Origin: Crossiella equi
GTDB taxonomy: Bacteria > Actinomycetota > Actinomycetes > Mycobacteriales > Pseudonocardiaceae
DNA length: 64,000 bases
Assembly (NCBI RefSeq): GCF_017876755.1
Contig: NZ_JAGIOO010000001.1
Span: 5,131,786-5,195,785 of the forward strand
Reading direction: 5' to 3'
Each line of letters begins with the position of its first letter. Position 1 is the stretch's first letter. Below the pieces are notes generated by a model, which was given only the letters and a program-made list of their open reading frames with translations, made no database searches and was not told the DNA's origin. Made by a program: the position numbers and the translations under genes. Shown here piece after piece: positions 24,977 through 33,465 of the stretch.

Positions 24977-26824
24977 TCAGAACAGCCTCCCCAACCCGCC
25001 GAGCGCACCCTCGACCAGATCCCGCCCCGCTTCCACCGCCCGCCCGGCCCCGGACACCGCCAGGTCCGCCGCGTCGTTGAGCAGCTCCCGGCCGGTGTCG
25101 GCCGCCGCCTCGCGCGCCGCGTCCCAGTCCCCGTCCAGCGCCGAGGAGATCACCCGGCCGCCGCCGTCCCGCAGGTCCGCCCCGGCCTCGGCCAGCTCGT
25201 TGCCCAGGTGGTCGGTGGCCGCGGTGACCTGTTCCGGGTGGCCGGTGGCGATGTTGGCCAGGTTGCGCAAGGACTCCGAGCCCTGGTCGTAGTAGGCCGA
25301 GTGCGCGTGCCCGGTGCCCGAGCCGTCGTCCGCGCCGAAGCCGCGGGCGCCGAACTCCGCGTCGTAGGGCCCGTGGTTGCTGCCGTCGGCGGTGAACCAG
25401 CTGTCGTCGGTGGCCCGCACGACCGGGTCGTGCTCGGTCATGCCCGCCCAGACCCGGGCCGGGGACAGCTCGTCGGCGTGCGCCGCGCCCACACCCGGGG
25501 AGCCCACGAAGGCCACGTCGTCCGCGGCCAGCCCGGCCAGGCCCGCGTGGCCCACCACCGTGCTGCCGTAGCTGTGCCCGATCACCGTCACGTGCTGGCG
25601 GTGCCCGGCCGCCGCGCGGTAGCCGTCCACGTCCGCGACCAGCGCCGCCGCCCCCGCCACGGCCTGGTCCGGGCTGGCCACCTGGGGGTTGAGGATCGCG
25701 TCCGGGGCGTCGTAGCCCAGCCACTGCACGGCCGCGTTCGGCTCGCCCATCTCCGCCCGCAGGTTCGCCGCCTGCGCCAGGCTGAACCCGGCCAGCCCGG
25801 ACCCGGTGCCCGGTACGCAGACCGCCAGGTTCGGCGCCCGGTCCGGGTTGCCGAAGGCCACCGCCATACCGCCCTGGCCGCGCGGTCCATCCGGCTCCCA
25901 GGCCAGGACCAGCACCTCGTCGACACCGCGTTCGCCCGCCAGGCGTTCGGCCTCGGCCAGGCGGTCGGCGGCCAGGGTGGCGTTGGTCAGGCGGCGGTGG
26001 GCCTCCGCACGGTCGTCCAGCAGCCGGGACAGCGCCGGGTCGTTGGCATCGCGCAGGGCCTCCGGGTCGTTCGGGTCCAGGCCCAGTTCCCGCGCCCGGT
26101 CGGCGATCCCGCGGTTCGCGGTGGCCACCTCGCCCCGGAACCGCGCCGCGTCCTCGGTGAGGCGGCGGCGGTTGGCCGCGTCCAGCACCGGGGCGGGCAG
26201 ACCGCGCAACCGGCCCAGCGCCTCGTAGTGCGTCAGCAGCAGCCGCTCGCGTTCCACTGTGGACAGTCCGGCCCACCAGGCGGCCACCTGCCTCGGGTCG
26301 CTGCCCGGCGGCGGCAGCACGATCCCCTGGCCCGGCAACGCCTGCCACTCCGCCGAAGTCCCGGCCACCGCGTGGAAGCCCGGTTCGAGGTGGTCCAGCG
26401 CACTGGCGAGCGAGCGCAGGACCTCGCTGTACGGCGCGCGCACGGTCTCCAGCGCCCGCACCACCGCCTCGGCCAGCTCCGGCGGGTTCGTCCCGGCGGG
26501 CCTGCCGCGCCACACCGCGATCGCCCGCTCGGCACCGGCGCGCATGGTCCGCTGCGCCCGCACGGCCGCCTGCACCACGGCCGCCGCCGACCGCAGCCTT
26601 CCGGCCGAGGTGGCCACGGCGGTCACGCTCAGCCCGGCCCGCTCGCCGAACGCCGCCTCCGCCGCGCCCGACCAGGACCCGGTGGCCCGCCTGCCCAGCC
26701 GCGCGGACTCCCCGGCCCGGTCCACCGCGCTCACCGCCCCGGTGAGCGGGTCGGCGGCCTCGGCCAAGCGGACGGGGTCGCCGCAGGTCATGCGGCGGAA
26801 CAGGGTTTCGGGATCGAGGCTCAT
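24977..26824 (-). CDS. Alpha/beta hydrolase (DUF1023-type) with WXG-like N-terminal helical domain
   Basis: 615 residues. Residues 1 to about 170 are helical with GSWSGAAEAAF, a WXG-like turn. The C-terminal part is an alpha/beta hydrolase with nucleophile elbow GHSYGS, a candidate Asp in TEHDPVV and His in GTGHAHSAYYDQ. This layout (helical targeting domain plus DUF1023 hydrolase) is common for putative type VII-exported proteins in actinomycetes. It has no Sec signal. Its ATG overlaps the stop of a small EspC-like gene (ATGA), as secretion partners often do. The substrate could be an ester or lipid; this is unknown. The C-terminal 100 residues are Ala/Asp/Gly-rich. Confidence 0.85.
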   Translation of the reverse strand: MSLDPETLFRRMTCGDPVRLAEAADPLTGAVSAVDRAGESARLGRRATGSWSGAAEAAFGERAGLSVTAVATSAGRLRSAAAVVQAAVRAQRTMRAGAERAIAVWRGRPAGTNPPELAEAVVRALETVRAPYSEVLRSLASALDHLEPGFHAVAGTSAEWQALPGQGIVLPPPGSDPRQVAAWWAGLSTVERERLLLTHYEALGRLRGLPAPVLDAANRRRLTEDAARFRGEVATANRGIADRARELGLDPNDPEALRDANDPALSRLLDDRAEAHRRLTNATLAADRLAEAERLAGERGVDEVLVLAWEPDGPRGQGGMAVAFGNPDRAPNLAVCVPGTGSGLAGFSLAQAANLRAEMGEPNAAVQWLGYDAPDAILNPQVASPDQAVAGAAALVADVDGYRAAAGHRQHVTVIGHSYGSTVVGHAGLAGLAADDVAFVGSPGVGAAHADELSPARVWAGMTEHDPVVRATDDSWFTADGSNHGPYDAEFGARGFGADDGSGTGHAHSAYYDQGSESLRNLANIATGHPEQVTAATDHLGNELAEAGADLRDGGGRVISSALDGDWDAAREAAADTGRELLNDAADLAVSGAGRAVEAGRDLVEGALGGLGRLF

Positions 26825-27132
26825 CGCGCACCGCCCAGCAACCGCCGCGCCTCGGTCTCGCCGTCCGCGTACCCGTTGGCGTTCCCGGTCAGGGCATCCC
26901 CCGCGTCGGCCAGCCAGGCCGCGCCCCGCCGCAGGTCCTCGCCGTGCGCGGCGCCGAAGCGGGCCAGTGCCGAGGCGAGCTCCCCGGCCCCGTCGACCTC
27001 GCCCAGCAGGGCCGGGTCGAGCCGCAGGTGGGACAGCAGGGCCGCACCATCGGCGGTGGCGTCGGAGGAGGCGAAGTACTCCTTGGCTGCGCCGCGCAGG
27101 TCGTCCGGGTCGGCACGGATGTGGTCGGGCAT
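26821..27132 (-). CDS. EspC/WXG100-like type VII secretion target
   Basis: 103 residues, entirely helical in character, opening MPDHIRADPDDLRGAAKEYF and ending with a charged tail. The length, composition and pairing match the ESX-1 EspC-type secretion targets of actinomycetes. ATG 27132 has GGAGG about five bases upstream. The stop overlaps the start of the alpha/beta hydrolase (ATGA), suggesting a 1:1 complex. It is separate from the EspG-containing cassette at 2-5 kb, so the window has two independent type VII-related modules. Confidence 0.75.
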   Translation of the reverse strand: MPDHIRADPDDLRGAAKEYFASSDATADGAALLSHLRLDPALLGEVDGAGELASALARFGAAHGEDLRRGAAWLADAGDALTGNANGYADGETEARRLLGGAR

Positions 27133-27201
27133 GGAACCTCCAGGAACCCTCGGCACGTCTGTGACGGTGACCACCGACCACCGGTTCCCGCAGGAGGCGA
27201 G

Positions 27202-27939
27202 ATGGCTGGACCGCAGGACACGCCCTGGTGGCTGGCGGCTGCCGAGGAGCAGGCCGCGGCCTTCCGCGCGGCCGTGGCCGGGGCCGACCCCGGGCTGCCG
27301 GTGCCCTCCTGCCCCGGCTGGCGGGTGCGCGAGCTGGTGCTGCACACCGCGCGCTTCCTCCAGGTGGTCGGCGGCCAGCTGCGTGCCGGTGGCACCAGCC
27401 CGGCCCGGCCGTTGCCCATGCCGGAGGCGCCTGACCCGCTCGCCTGGTTCGACGAGGAGCTGGACGCGTGCCTGCGGCTGCTGGCCGCCTGCCCGGCCAA
27501 CCGTCCACTGTGGACTTTCTCGCCCGCCGCGCCGAGCCTGGCCTGGTTCTGGCACCGCCGGGTGGCGCACGAGCTGAGCCTGCGCCGCTGGGACGCCCAG
27601 GCCACCCGCCGCACGCTCGTACCGACCGACCGCGCCCTGGCCGTGGACGGCGTGGACGAGGTGCTCGGCACCCTGCTGGCCGCCCGGCACACCGCCGAGT
27701 CCGGGCCGGAGGCCGCCGGTCCGGTGCTGGTCTCCTGCACCGACGGCCCGGAGCGCTGGCTGGTCTGGCTGCAACCCGGCGAGGCGCCGGAGGTGGTGCG
27801 CGACCCGGCCGAGACCCCCAGCGCCCGCGCCGCCACCTCGGGCACCGCCGCCGCGCTCTACCACGGCCTGTGGCGCCGGGGCCCGCTGCCGGGAGCCGAG
27901 GGCGACGAGGTCCTCCTGGCCGGTGTCTGCACTCATTGA
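27202..27939 (+). CDS. Maleylpyruvate isomerase-family (mycothiol-dependent type) protein
   Basis: 245 residues. The N-terminal MDMPI_N four-helix domain shows PSCPGWRVRELVLHTARF and WFWHRRVAHELSLRRWDAQ, which contain the His/Glu/His metal ligands of this fold. A C-terminal MDMPI_C-like domain follows. Members usually use mycothiol, the actinobacterial thiol cofactor, but few have a known substrate, and nothing nearby suggests gentisate degradation. AGGAGG lies four bases before the ATG. It is divergent from the EspC-like gene, and a palindromic element follows directly. Confidence 0.85.
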   Translation: MAGPQDTPWWLAAAEEQAAAFRAAVAGADPGLPVPSCPGWRVRELVLHTARFLQVVGGQLRAGGTSPARPLPMPEAPDPLAWFDEELDACLRLLAACPANRPLWTFSPAAPSLAWFWHRRVAHELSLRRWDAQATRRTLVPTDRALAVDGVDEVLGTLLAARHTAESGPEAAGPVLVSCTDGPERWLVWLQPGEAPEVVRDPAETPSARAATSGTAAALYHGLWRRGPLPGAEGDEVLLAGVCTH

Positions 27940-27943
27940 CCGA

Positions 27944-28106
27944 AGGGCGTGTCCGGGGGATCTTGCATGCGCTCTCCGGGTCCAGGTCGTCCCTGCCCGC
28001 GTTGCCGAGGCGGCCACATACAACACCGGTATGCGGCCGCCTCGGCGCCTTGTCAGGAACGACCTGGACCGCGGAGCCCGCGCTCAAGATCCCCCGGACA
28101 CGCCCT
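27944..28106. mobile_element. 163-bp palindromic MITE-like element
   Basis: The two ends are perfect 22-bp inverted repeats beginning AGGGCGTGTCC. Inward, the arms stay complementary over most of their length, with identical inner blocks GTCCAGGTCGT and GCCGAGGCGGCC, leaving a loop of about 9 nt near 28020-28028. It fills most of the gap between the MDMPI gene and the MHS transporter and has no coding capacity. The shape is that of a non-autonomous MITE or IS remnant. No clear target-site duplication is visible (flanks CGA and AGA). As RNA it would fold into a long hairpin and could end or insulate transcription. Confidence 0.7.
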
Positions 28107-28118
28107 AGAGCGTTCTTA
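28105..28118 (+). promoter_or_regulatory. LacI-type operator-like site upstream of MHS transporter
   Basis: CTAGAGCGTTCTTA matches 11 of 14 positions of the iol operators at 43.3 kb (TTAGAGCGCTCTAA type). It lies 44 bp before the transporter start, and its first two bases overlap the end of the palindromic element. It may be chance. Confidence 0.25.
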
Positions 28119-28161
28119 TTGACCTTGTCGGCCCCGAGCCGGTCGCGGGAGAGTGCTGGGC

Positions 28162-29454
28162 ATGGCGGACACAGCCCTCCCCAGCACCAGCGCGCAGCGG
28201 CCCACCTTCGCCCGGCTGGCCGTGGCGAGCGGTGTCGGAAGCTCTCTGGAGTTCTATGACTTCCTGATCTACGGCACCGCGTCCGCGCTGGTCTTCGGCC
28301 AGTTGTTCTTCCCGAAGAGCGAACCGTGGACGGCCACGCTGCTGGCCTTCTCCACCTTCGCGGTCGGTTTCCTGATGCGCCCCATCGGCTCGGTCATCTT
28401 CGGCCACTTCGGCGACCGGCTCGGCCGCCGCCGCATGCTGGTGATCAGCCTGTCCCTGATGGGGGTGTCCACCGCGCTGATGGGCCTGCTGCCCGTCTAC
28501 GCCGCCATCGGGGTCGGCGCGCCGATCCTGCTGCTCTCGCTGCGGGTGCTGCACGGCCTGTCCGTCGGCGGGGAGACCGCGGGCGCCACCCTGCTGGCCA
28601 CCGAGCACGCCCCGCCCGGGCGGCGCGGCCTGTACGGCAGCCTGGTCACCATCGGCTCGCCGCTGGGCTCGTTCCTGGCCAACGGCGCCTTCGCGCTCGT
28701 GCTGCTGCTGCCCGAGGAGGACCTCTACTCCTGGGGCTGGCGCGTCCCGTTCCTCGCGGGCATCCTCGTCGTGCTCGTCGGCCTGTACGCGCGCCGCAAC
28801 ATCAGCGAGACGCCGGAGTTCGCGAAGCTCGCGCAGGCCAACCGCACCGAGCGCGCGCCGATCAAAACCGTGCTGCGCCAGCACAAACGCCTCGTGCTGC
28901 TCACCGCCGGGGTGAACCTCGGCTTCAACGCGTTCATCTTCATCGTGGTGGCCTTCCTGCTCTCCTACGGCAGCCAGGCCGTCGGCATCTCCCGCTCCAC
29001 GCTGCTCTACGGCTCGATGGCGGGCAGCATCGCGCAGGCCGTCGGCGTGGTGTTCTTCTGCCACCTCACCGACCGGATCGGCCGCAAGCCGGTGCTCATC
29101 TCCGGCGCCGTGTTCTGCACGCTCTGGGGCTTCCCGCTGTTCGCACTGGTCGACACCGGCAGCGGCGCGCTCGCGGTGGTGGCGATCATCGTGGCCTACG
29201 CGGGCTCGGCGGCGATCTTCGGACCGATGCTGGCCTACTTCTCCGAGCTGTTCGGCCCGGAACTGCGCTACACCGGTGTGGGCATCGGCTACCAGATCGG
29301 CGCGGTGCTCGGCGGCGGCCTGTCCCCGCTCATCGCCAACACCCTGGTGACCGCGGCGGGCGGCTCGTCCTGGCTGGTCGCGGTGTACATGTCGGTGGCC
29401 GGGCTGATCACGCTCGGCTGTCTGCTGCCGTTGCCGGAAACCGTCGGACGGTAA
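28162..29454 (+). CDS. MHS-family (metabolite:H+ symporter) MFS transporter
   Basis: 430 residues, twelve predicted membrane helices. MHS signatures are present: SSLEFYDFLIYGTASALVFGQLFFP at the first helix, GHFGDRLGRRRMLV in the loop between helices 2 and 3, and a repeat-like LTDRIGRKPVLI in the second half. Relatives import dicarboxylates, shikimate, proline/betaine or aromatic acids by proton symport, and the substrate cannot be told here. ATG 28162 (GGAG about ten bases upstream) is preferred over GTG 28153. A possible LacI-type site lies just upstream. Confidence 0.88.
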   Translation: MADTALPSTSAQRPTFARLAVASGVGSSLEFYDFLIYGTASALVFGQLFFPKSEPWTATLLAFSTFAVGFLMRPIGSVIFGHFGDRLGRRRMLVISLSLMGVSTALMGLLPVYAAIGVGAPILLLSLRVLHGLSVGGETAGATLLATEHAPPGRRGLYGSLVTIGSPLGSFLANGAFALVLLLPEEDLYSWGWRVPFLAGILVVLVGLYARRNISETPEFAKLAQANRTERAPIKTVLRQHKRLVLLTAGVNLGFNAFIFIVVAFLLSYGSQAVGISRSTLLYGSMAGSIAQAVGVVFFCHLTDRIGRKPVLISGAVFCTLWGFPLFALVDTGSGALAVVAIIVAYAGSAAIFGPMLAYFSELFGPELRYTGVGIGYQIGAVLGGGLSPLIANTLVTAAGGSSWLVAVYMSVAGLITLGCLLPLPETVGR

Positions 29455-29515
29455 CCGTTCACCCGATTCGGCACACCCGGTTCGGTTATCGCCTGATTAG
29501 TGCGCGATATGCAGG

Positions 29516-30028
29516 ATGAAGACCATGTTCGTGAATCGCCGCCCGGTGCTCGTTGTCCTCCTTTCCGCTGTCGCGCTGCTGTTTTTCGGCGGTGTTTCCC
29601 AGGCTGCCCCGACGCGCGTGTCCGCGTCGGACTACTGCAGCGAAGTGTTCAAGGACCGCAATGAGGCGGCTGGTTACGACCACCAGATCTGCCTCTCCCA
29701 GGCCGAGGAGGGACAGCTCAAAGTGCAGGTCAGGGGCGACTGCCTCTGGTCGTACGGTGGCTGGTTCTGGGGAAAGCCGCCATCAAAATGCCGCACCGCC
29801 GAGGCGCGGTACACCATGACCGCCCCGGACAGCGCGCGCTCGAATGAGGACATGTCCACGCGTGAGGCACTCGACGGCCGCGTGGACGCGACCGGAAAAT
29901 CATTCAAGTGCTCGGCGGGCAAGTACAAGGTGGAGCTTTACTACAAGATCGAGATGATGGGGCTGTCCGGAAAGTGGTCCCGGCAGCTCGAACATCAGCG
30001 CGCGGTCGAGCTCCAGGTGAGCTGCTGA
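29516..30028 (+). CDS. Secreted cysteine-containing protein of unknown function
   Basis: 170 residues with a Sec signal (PVLVVLLSAVALLFFGGV, cleavage near SQA). The mature part has six cysteines, suggesting three disulfides, and no recognisable domain. Codon use is less GC-biased than that of its neighbours (for example GAATGAGG, AAATCATTC), which may mark a recently acquired or fast-evolving gene. The start could be ATG 29516 or ATG 29525. Its 3' end overlaps the convergent VanZ-like gene by 34 bp. Confidence 0.65.
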   Translation: MKTMFVNRRPVLVVLLSAVALLFFGGVSQAAPTRVSASDYCSEVFKDRNEAAGYDHQICLSQAEEGQLKVQVRGDCLWSYGGWFWGKPPSKCRTAEARYTMTAPDSARSNEDMSTREALDGRVDATGKSFKCSAGKYKVELYYKIEMMGLSGKWSRQLEHQRAVELQVSC

Positions 30029-30597
30029 CCGGTTGAGCTCGGCGGGGTGGTGTTCCGGAGCCTGCCACCACCCCGCCGACCCCCGGACAGCGCGTACCCC
30101 AGCCCGGCCGCGAGCACGCCGCCCAAGCCGTTGTTGATCATGTCCTGGGTCTCGCACGCGCCGAGCCCGGTCATGCCCTGGTACAGCTCGATGCCCACCG
30201 CGAGCCCGACGCTGAGCAGCGCCGCGGGCAGGAACCGCCGCAGCGCGCGGGCGGCGAAGAACGCGAACGGCATCAGCAGCACGAAGTTCAGCCGCTGCCA
30301 AGACCCGGCCAAGGAGAACTCGTTCGGGATGCAGCTCGCCCAGGCCTCGCCCAGCGACACCGCCTCTCCGCCGGAGCGCCCCACGCGCACCAGCGTCACC
30401 GCGAGCACCCCGCCCAGCGAGCCCAGGGACAGCGCCGTGCTGAACGGCCGCCAGCCGAGCAGCCTGCCGACGACCAGGCCGACGACCGCGAGCACCAGCC
30501 CCGCGCCGACCGCGTAGGCGAGCACCTCCGGCCGGTTGAAGATCCGCTCGGCCAGGTTCAGATCGCGGTCCAGCCGACCGCTGAAAGCCTCCAGCAC
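29995..30597 (-). CDS. VanZ-like family membrane protein
   Basis: 200 residues with about five membrane helices. The VanZ signature is near the C-terminus: ELYQGMTG, then CETQDMINNGLGG, holding the conserved acidic and Asn residues. VanZ-like proteins affect low-level glycopeptide resistance in some species; most chromosomal actinobacterial copies have unknown roles. GTG 30597 has GGGAGG about five bases upstream; a GTG two codons earlier is too close to it. It is divergent from purF and overlaps the secreted-protein gene at its 3' end. Confidence 0.83.
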   Translation of the reverse strand: MLEAFSGRLDRDLNLAERIFNRPEVLAYAVGAGLVLAVVGLVVGRLLGWRPFSTALSLGSLGGVLAVTLVRVGRSGGEAVSLGEAWASCIPNEFSLAGSWQRLNFVLLMPFAFFAARALRRFLPAALLSVGLAVGIELYQGMTGLGACETQDMINNGLGGVLAAGLGYALSGGRRGGGRLRNTTPPSSTGQQLTWSSTAR

Positions 30598-30710
30598 ACG
30601 CACCCCTCCCTTTGGTTGCCACCGGTAGACGCGTGAGTGGCCGTCCGAGTTGGCCCGAACGAGAGCCGGGTCACCGGCCATCGGGGGGAGGAGCACTGTC
30701 GCGCGGCACT

Positions 30711-30716
30711 TACACT
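30711..30716 (+). promoter_or_regulatory. Candidate -10 box of purF
   Basis: TACACT fits the actinobacterial TANNNT -10 consensus and would start transcription near 30723, leaving about 31 nt before the purF GTG. No good -35 hexamer is visible. Confidence 0.35.
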
Positions 30717-30753
30717 GCATGGGCAGCCTGGTCCCGTCCCGAGGGAGTTCTTG

Positions 30754-32271
30754 GTGGTCACCGACCCCAGCCAGACCGTCCGCGACCACGACGACACGCC
30801 CCGTGAGGAGTGTGGAGTATTCGGGGTCTGGGCCCCCGGCGAGGAGGTGGCGAAGCTCACCTTCTACGGCCTGTACGCACTCCAGCACCGAGGCCAGGAG
30901 GCCGCGGGCATCTCGGTCGGCGACGGCCACCAGGTCGTCGTCTACAAGGACCTCGGGCTGGTCAGCCAGGTCTTCAACGAGCAGGTGCTCTCCTCGCTGC
31001 GCGGCCACGTCGCCGTCGGCCACTGCCGCTACTCCACCACCGGGTCCACCACCTGGGAGAACGCGCAGCCCACGTTCCGCAACACGGCCACCGGCAGCGC
31101 CCTGTCGCTCGGTCACAACGGCAACCTGGTGAACACCGCCGACCTGCTCACCCGTGCCAAGGAGGCCGGGGTCAGCACCGCGGGCGCCACCACCGACTCC
31201 GACCTGGTCTGCGGCCTGCTGGCCGTGGCCGCCGCGGACGTCGGCATCGAGCAGGCCGCCATGGAGCTGCTGCCCACGCTGCGGGGCGCCTTCTGCCTGG
31301 TCTTCTCCGACGAGTCCACCCTCTACGCCGCCCGCGACCCGCAGGGCGTGCGCCCGCTGGTGCTGGGCCGCCTGGAGCGCGGCTGGGTCGTGGCCAGCGA
31401 GACCGCGGCGCTGGACATCACCGGCGCCTCGTTCGTGCGCGAGGTCGAGCCCGGCGAGATGATCGCCATCGACGAGAACGGCCTGCGCTCCTCGCGCTTC
31501 GCCAACCCCGAGCCCAAGGGCTGTGTGTTCGAGTACGTCTACCTCGCGCGCCCGGACACCTCGATCTCCGGCCGCTCCGTGCACGCCGCGCGCGTGGACA
31601 TCGGCCGCCGCCTGGCCGCGGAGTTCCCGGTCGAGGCCGACCTGGTCATCCCGGTGCCGGAGTCCGGCACCCCGGCCGCCATCGGCTACGCCCAGGCCTC
31701 CGGCATCCCGTACGGCCAGGGCCTGGTGAAGAACGCCTACGTGGGCCGCACCTTCATCCAGCCCTCGCAGACCATCCGCCAGCTGGGCATCCGCCTCAAG
31801 CTGAACCCGCTGCGCGACGTCATCCGAGGCAAGCGCCTGGTCGTCGTGGACGACTCGATCGTGCGCGGCAACACCCAGCGCGCCCTGGTGCGCATGCTGC
31901 GCGAGGCCGGGGCCTACGAGGTGCACGTGCGCATCGCGTCCCCGCCCGTGCGCTGGCCCTGCTTCTACGGCATCGACTTCGCCTCGCGCGCCGAGCTCGT
32001 GGCCAACGGCCTGGACATGGACGGCGTGCGCCGCTCGATCGGGGCCGACTCGCTCGGCTACGTCTCGCTGGAGTCGCTGATCGCGGCCACCGAGCAGCCG
32101 CGCACCCGGCTGTGCTCGGCCTGCTTCGACGGCGAGTACCCGATCGCGCTGCCGGACGACCTCAAGATCGGCAAGCACCTGCTGGAGAACATCGAGAAGG
32201 GCGTGGCCGGTCCGGCTGAGCCCGTCCTGCCGAGCGGGTACGGTGCCGAAGACGCCGTCCGGCGTCCCTGA
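30754..32271 (+). CDS. purF: Amidophosphoribosyltransferase PurF
   Basis: 505 residues. It makes 5-phosphoribosylamine from PRPP and glutamine, the first step of purine synthesis. The glutaminase nucleophile is the Cys in EECGVFGVW, exposed after removal of a short propeptide, as in the Bacillus-type enzyme. The PRPP loop is VVVDDSIVRGNT. Cysteines in GCVFEY, WPCFYG and LCSACFDGEYP are the four ligands of a structural 4Fe-4S cluster. GTG 30754 is set by GAGGGAG six bases upstream; a TTG one codon earlier is possible. purM follows 40 bp downstream. Confidence 0.97.
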   Translation: MVTDPSQTVRDHDDTPREECGVFGVWAPGEEVAKLTFYGLYALQHRGQEAAGISVGDGHQVVVYKDLGLVSQVFNEQVLSSLRGHVAVGHCRYSTTGSTTWENAQPTFRNTATGSALSLGHNGNLVNTADLLTRAKEAGVSTAGATTDSDLVCGLLAVAAADVGIEQAAMELLPTLRGAFCLVFSDESTLYAARDPQGVRPLVLGRLERGWVVASETAALDITGASFVREVEPGEMIAIDENGLRSSRFANPEPKGCVFEYVYLARPDTSISGRSVHAARVDIGRRLAAEFPVEADLVIPVPESGTPAAIGYAQASGIPYGQGLVKNAYVGRTFIQPSQTIRQLGIRLKLNPLRDVIRGKRLVVVDDSIVRGNTQRALVRMLREAGAYEVHVRIASPPVRWPCFYGIDFASRAELVANGLDMDGVRRSIGADSLGYVSLESLIAATEQPRTRLCSACFDGEYPIALPDDLKIGKHLLENIEKGVAGPAEPVLPSGYGAEDAVRRP

Positions 32272-32311
32272 ACCACCACAACCGTCGTCACCTGGATGGA
32301 GCTGGAACACC

Positions 32312-33400
32312 GTGACCGCGCACACCGAAAGCGGCAAGGCCACCTACGCGGCGGCCGGAGTCGACATCGCCGCAGGTGACGAGGCTGTTGAGCAGCTCAA
32401 GCCGTGGGCGGCCAAGGCCACCCGGCCGGAGGTGCTCGGCGGCATCGGCGGGTTCGCCGGGCTGTTCCAGCTCAAGCTGGACCGGTGGAAGGAGCCCGTG
32501 CTGGCCTCCTCCACCGACGGCGTGGGCACCAAGCTCGCTGTCGCCCAGGCGCTGGACGTGCACGACACCGTCGGCATCGACCTGGTCGCCATGGTCGTCG
32601 ACGACCTGGTGGTGTGCGGCGCCGAGCCGCTGTTCCTCCAGGACTACATCGCGGTCGGCAAGGTCGTGCCGGAGCGGATCGCCGCGCTGGTCAAGGGCAT
32701 CGCGGAGGGCTGCGCGCAGGCCGGTTGCGCGCTGCTGGGCGGCGAGACCGCCGAGCACCCGGGCCTGATGGACCCCAGCCACTACGACATGTCCGCCACC
32801 GGTGTGGGCGTGGTCGAGGCGGAGAAGCTGCTCACCCCGGACCGCGTGCGCCCGGGTGACGTGGTCATCGCCATGGGGGCCTCGGGGCTGCACTCGAACG
32901 GGTACTCCCTGGCCCGGCACGTGCTGCTGGAGATCGCCCGCATGCCCCTTTCGGGGCACGTGGAGGAGTTCGGCCGCACGCTCGGCGAGGAGCTGCTCGA
33001 GCCGACCCGCATCTACGCCAAGGACTGCCTCGCCCTGGCCGCGGAGGCCGACGTGCGCACGTTCGCGCACGTCACCGGTGGCGGCCTGGCGGGCAACCTC
33101 GGCCGGGTGATCCCCAAGGGCCTCGTCGCCGAGATGGACCGCGGCTCCTGGACCCCCGCGCCGGTGTTCGCGCTCATCGCGCAGCGCGGCCGGGTGGAGC
33201 GCGAGGAGATGGAGAAGACCTTCAACATGGGCGTCGGCATGGTCGCCGTGGTCGCGCCCGAGGAGGTCGACCGCGCGCTGGCCGTGCTCACCGCCCGCCA
33301 CGTGCCCGCCTGGGTGCTCGGCGAGGTCAAGAAGAGTGCCGACAGCGGTGACAAGCCGGAGGAGCGCGCCACCCTTCGGGGTGATCACCCCCGGTTCTGA
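32312..33400 (+). CDS. purM: Phosphoribosylformylglycinamidine cyclo-ligase PurM
   Basis: 362 residues. It closes FGAM to AIR with ATP in the fifth purine step. Family motifs are clear: YAAAGVDIAAGDEAV at the N-terminus, SSTDGVGTKL and LLGGETAEHPG for ATP and metal, and HVTGGGLAGNL. GTG 32312 gives the usual start; the frame stays open to 32243 without family similarity. It sits in a purF-purM operon, as in most actinobacteria. The C-terminal PEERATLRGDHPRF is a short extra tail. Confidence 0.97.
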   Translation: MTAHTESGKATYAAAGVDIAAGDEAVEQLKPWAAKATRPEVLGGIGGFAGLFQLKLDRWKEPVLASSTDGVGTKLAVAQALDVHDTVGIDLVAMVVDDLVVCGAEPLFLQDYIAVGKVVPERIAALVKGIAEGCAQAGCALLGGETAEHPGLMDPSHYDMSATGVGVVEAEKLLTPDRVRPGDVVIAMGASGLHSNGYSLARHVLLEIARMPLSGHVEEFGRTLGEELLEPTRIYAKDCLALAAEADVRTFAHVTGGGLAGNLGRVIPKGLVAEMDRGSWTPAPVFALIAQRGRVEREEMEKTFNMGVGMVAVVAPEEVDRALAVLTARHVPAWVLGEVKKSADSGDKPEERATLRGDHPRF

Positions 33401-33410
33401 GCCACCTCTG

Positions 33411-33438
33411 ACAACCTTCCGCGCCTGTCTGCCGTAGT
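33411..33438 (+). promoter_or_regulatory. Possible ECF/SigE-type promoter before the 33466 gene
   Basis: ACAACC (33411-33416), a 16-bp spacer and CGTAGT (33433-33438) resemble the -35/-10 pair seen before the SigE-family gene (GCAACC-17-CGTAAC at 39651-39679). Transcription would start about 20 bp before the TTG start codon. Confidence 0.35.
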
Positions 33439-33465
33439 AGCAGCGAGTGCGGAAGGAGGTCGAGG

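Noticed and set aside
27944-28106. Reading the palindrome simply as a Rho-independent terminator
   Set aside because: At 163 bp with 22-bp perfect ends and no T-tract it is far longer than an intrinsic terminator, although it may still affect transcription.
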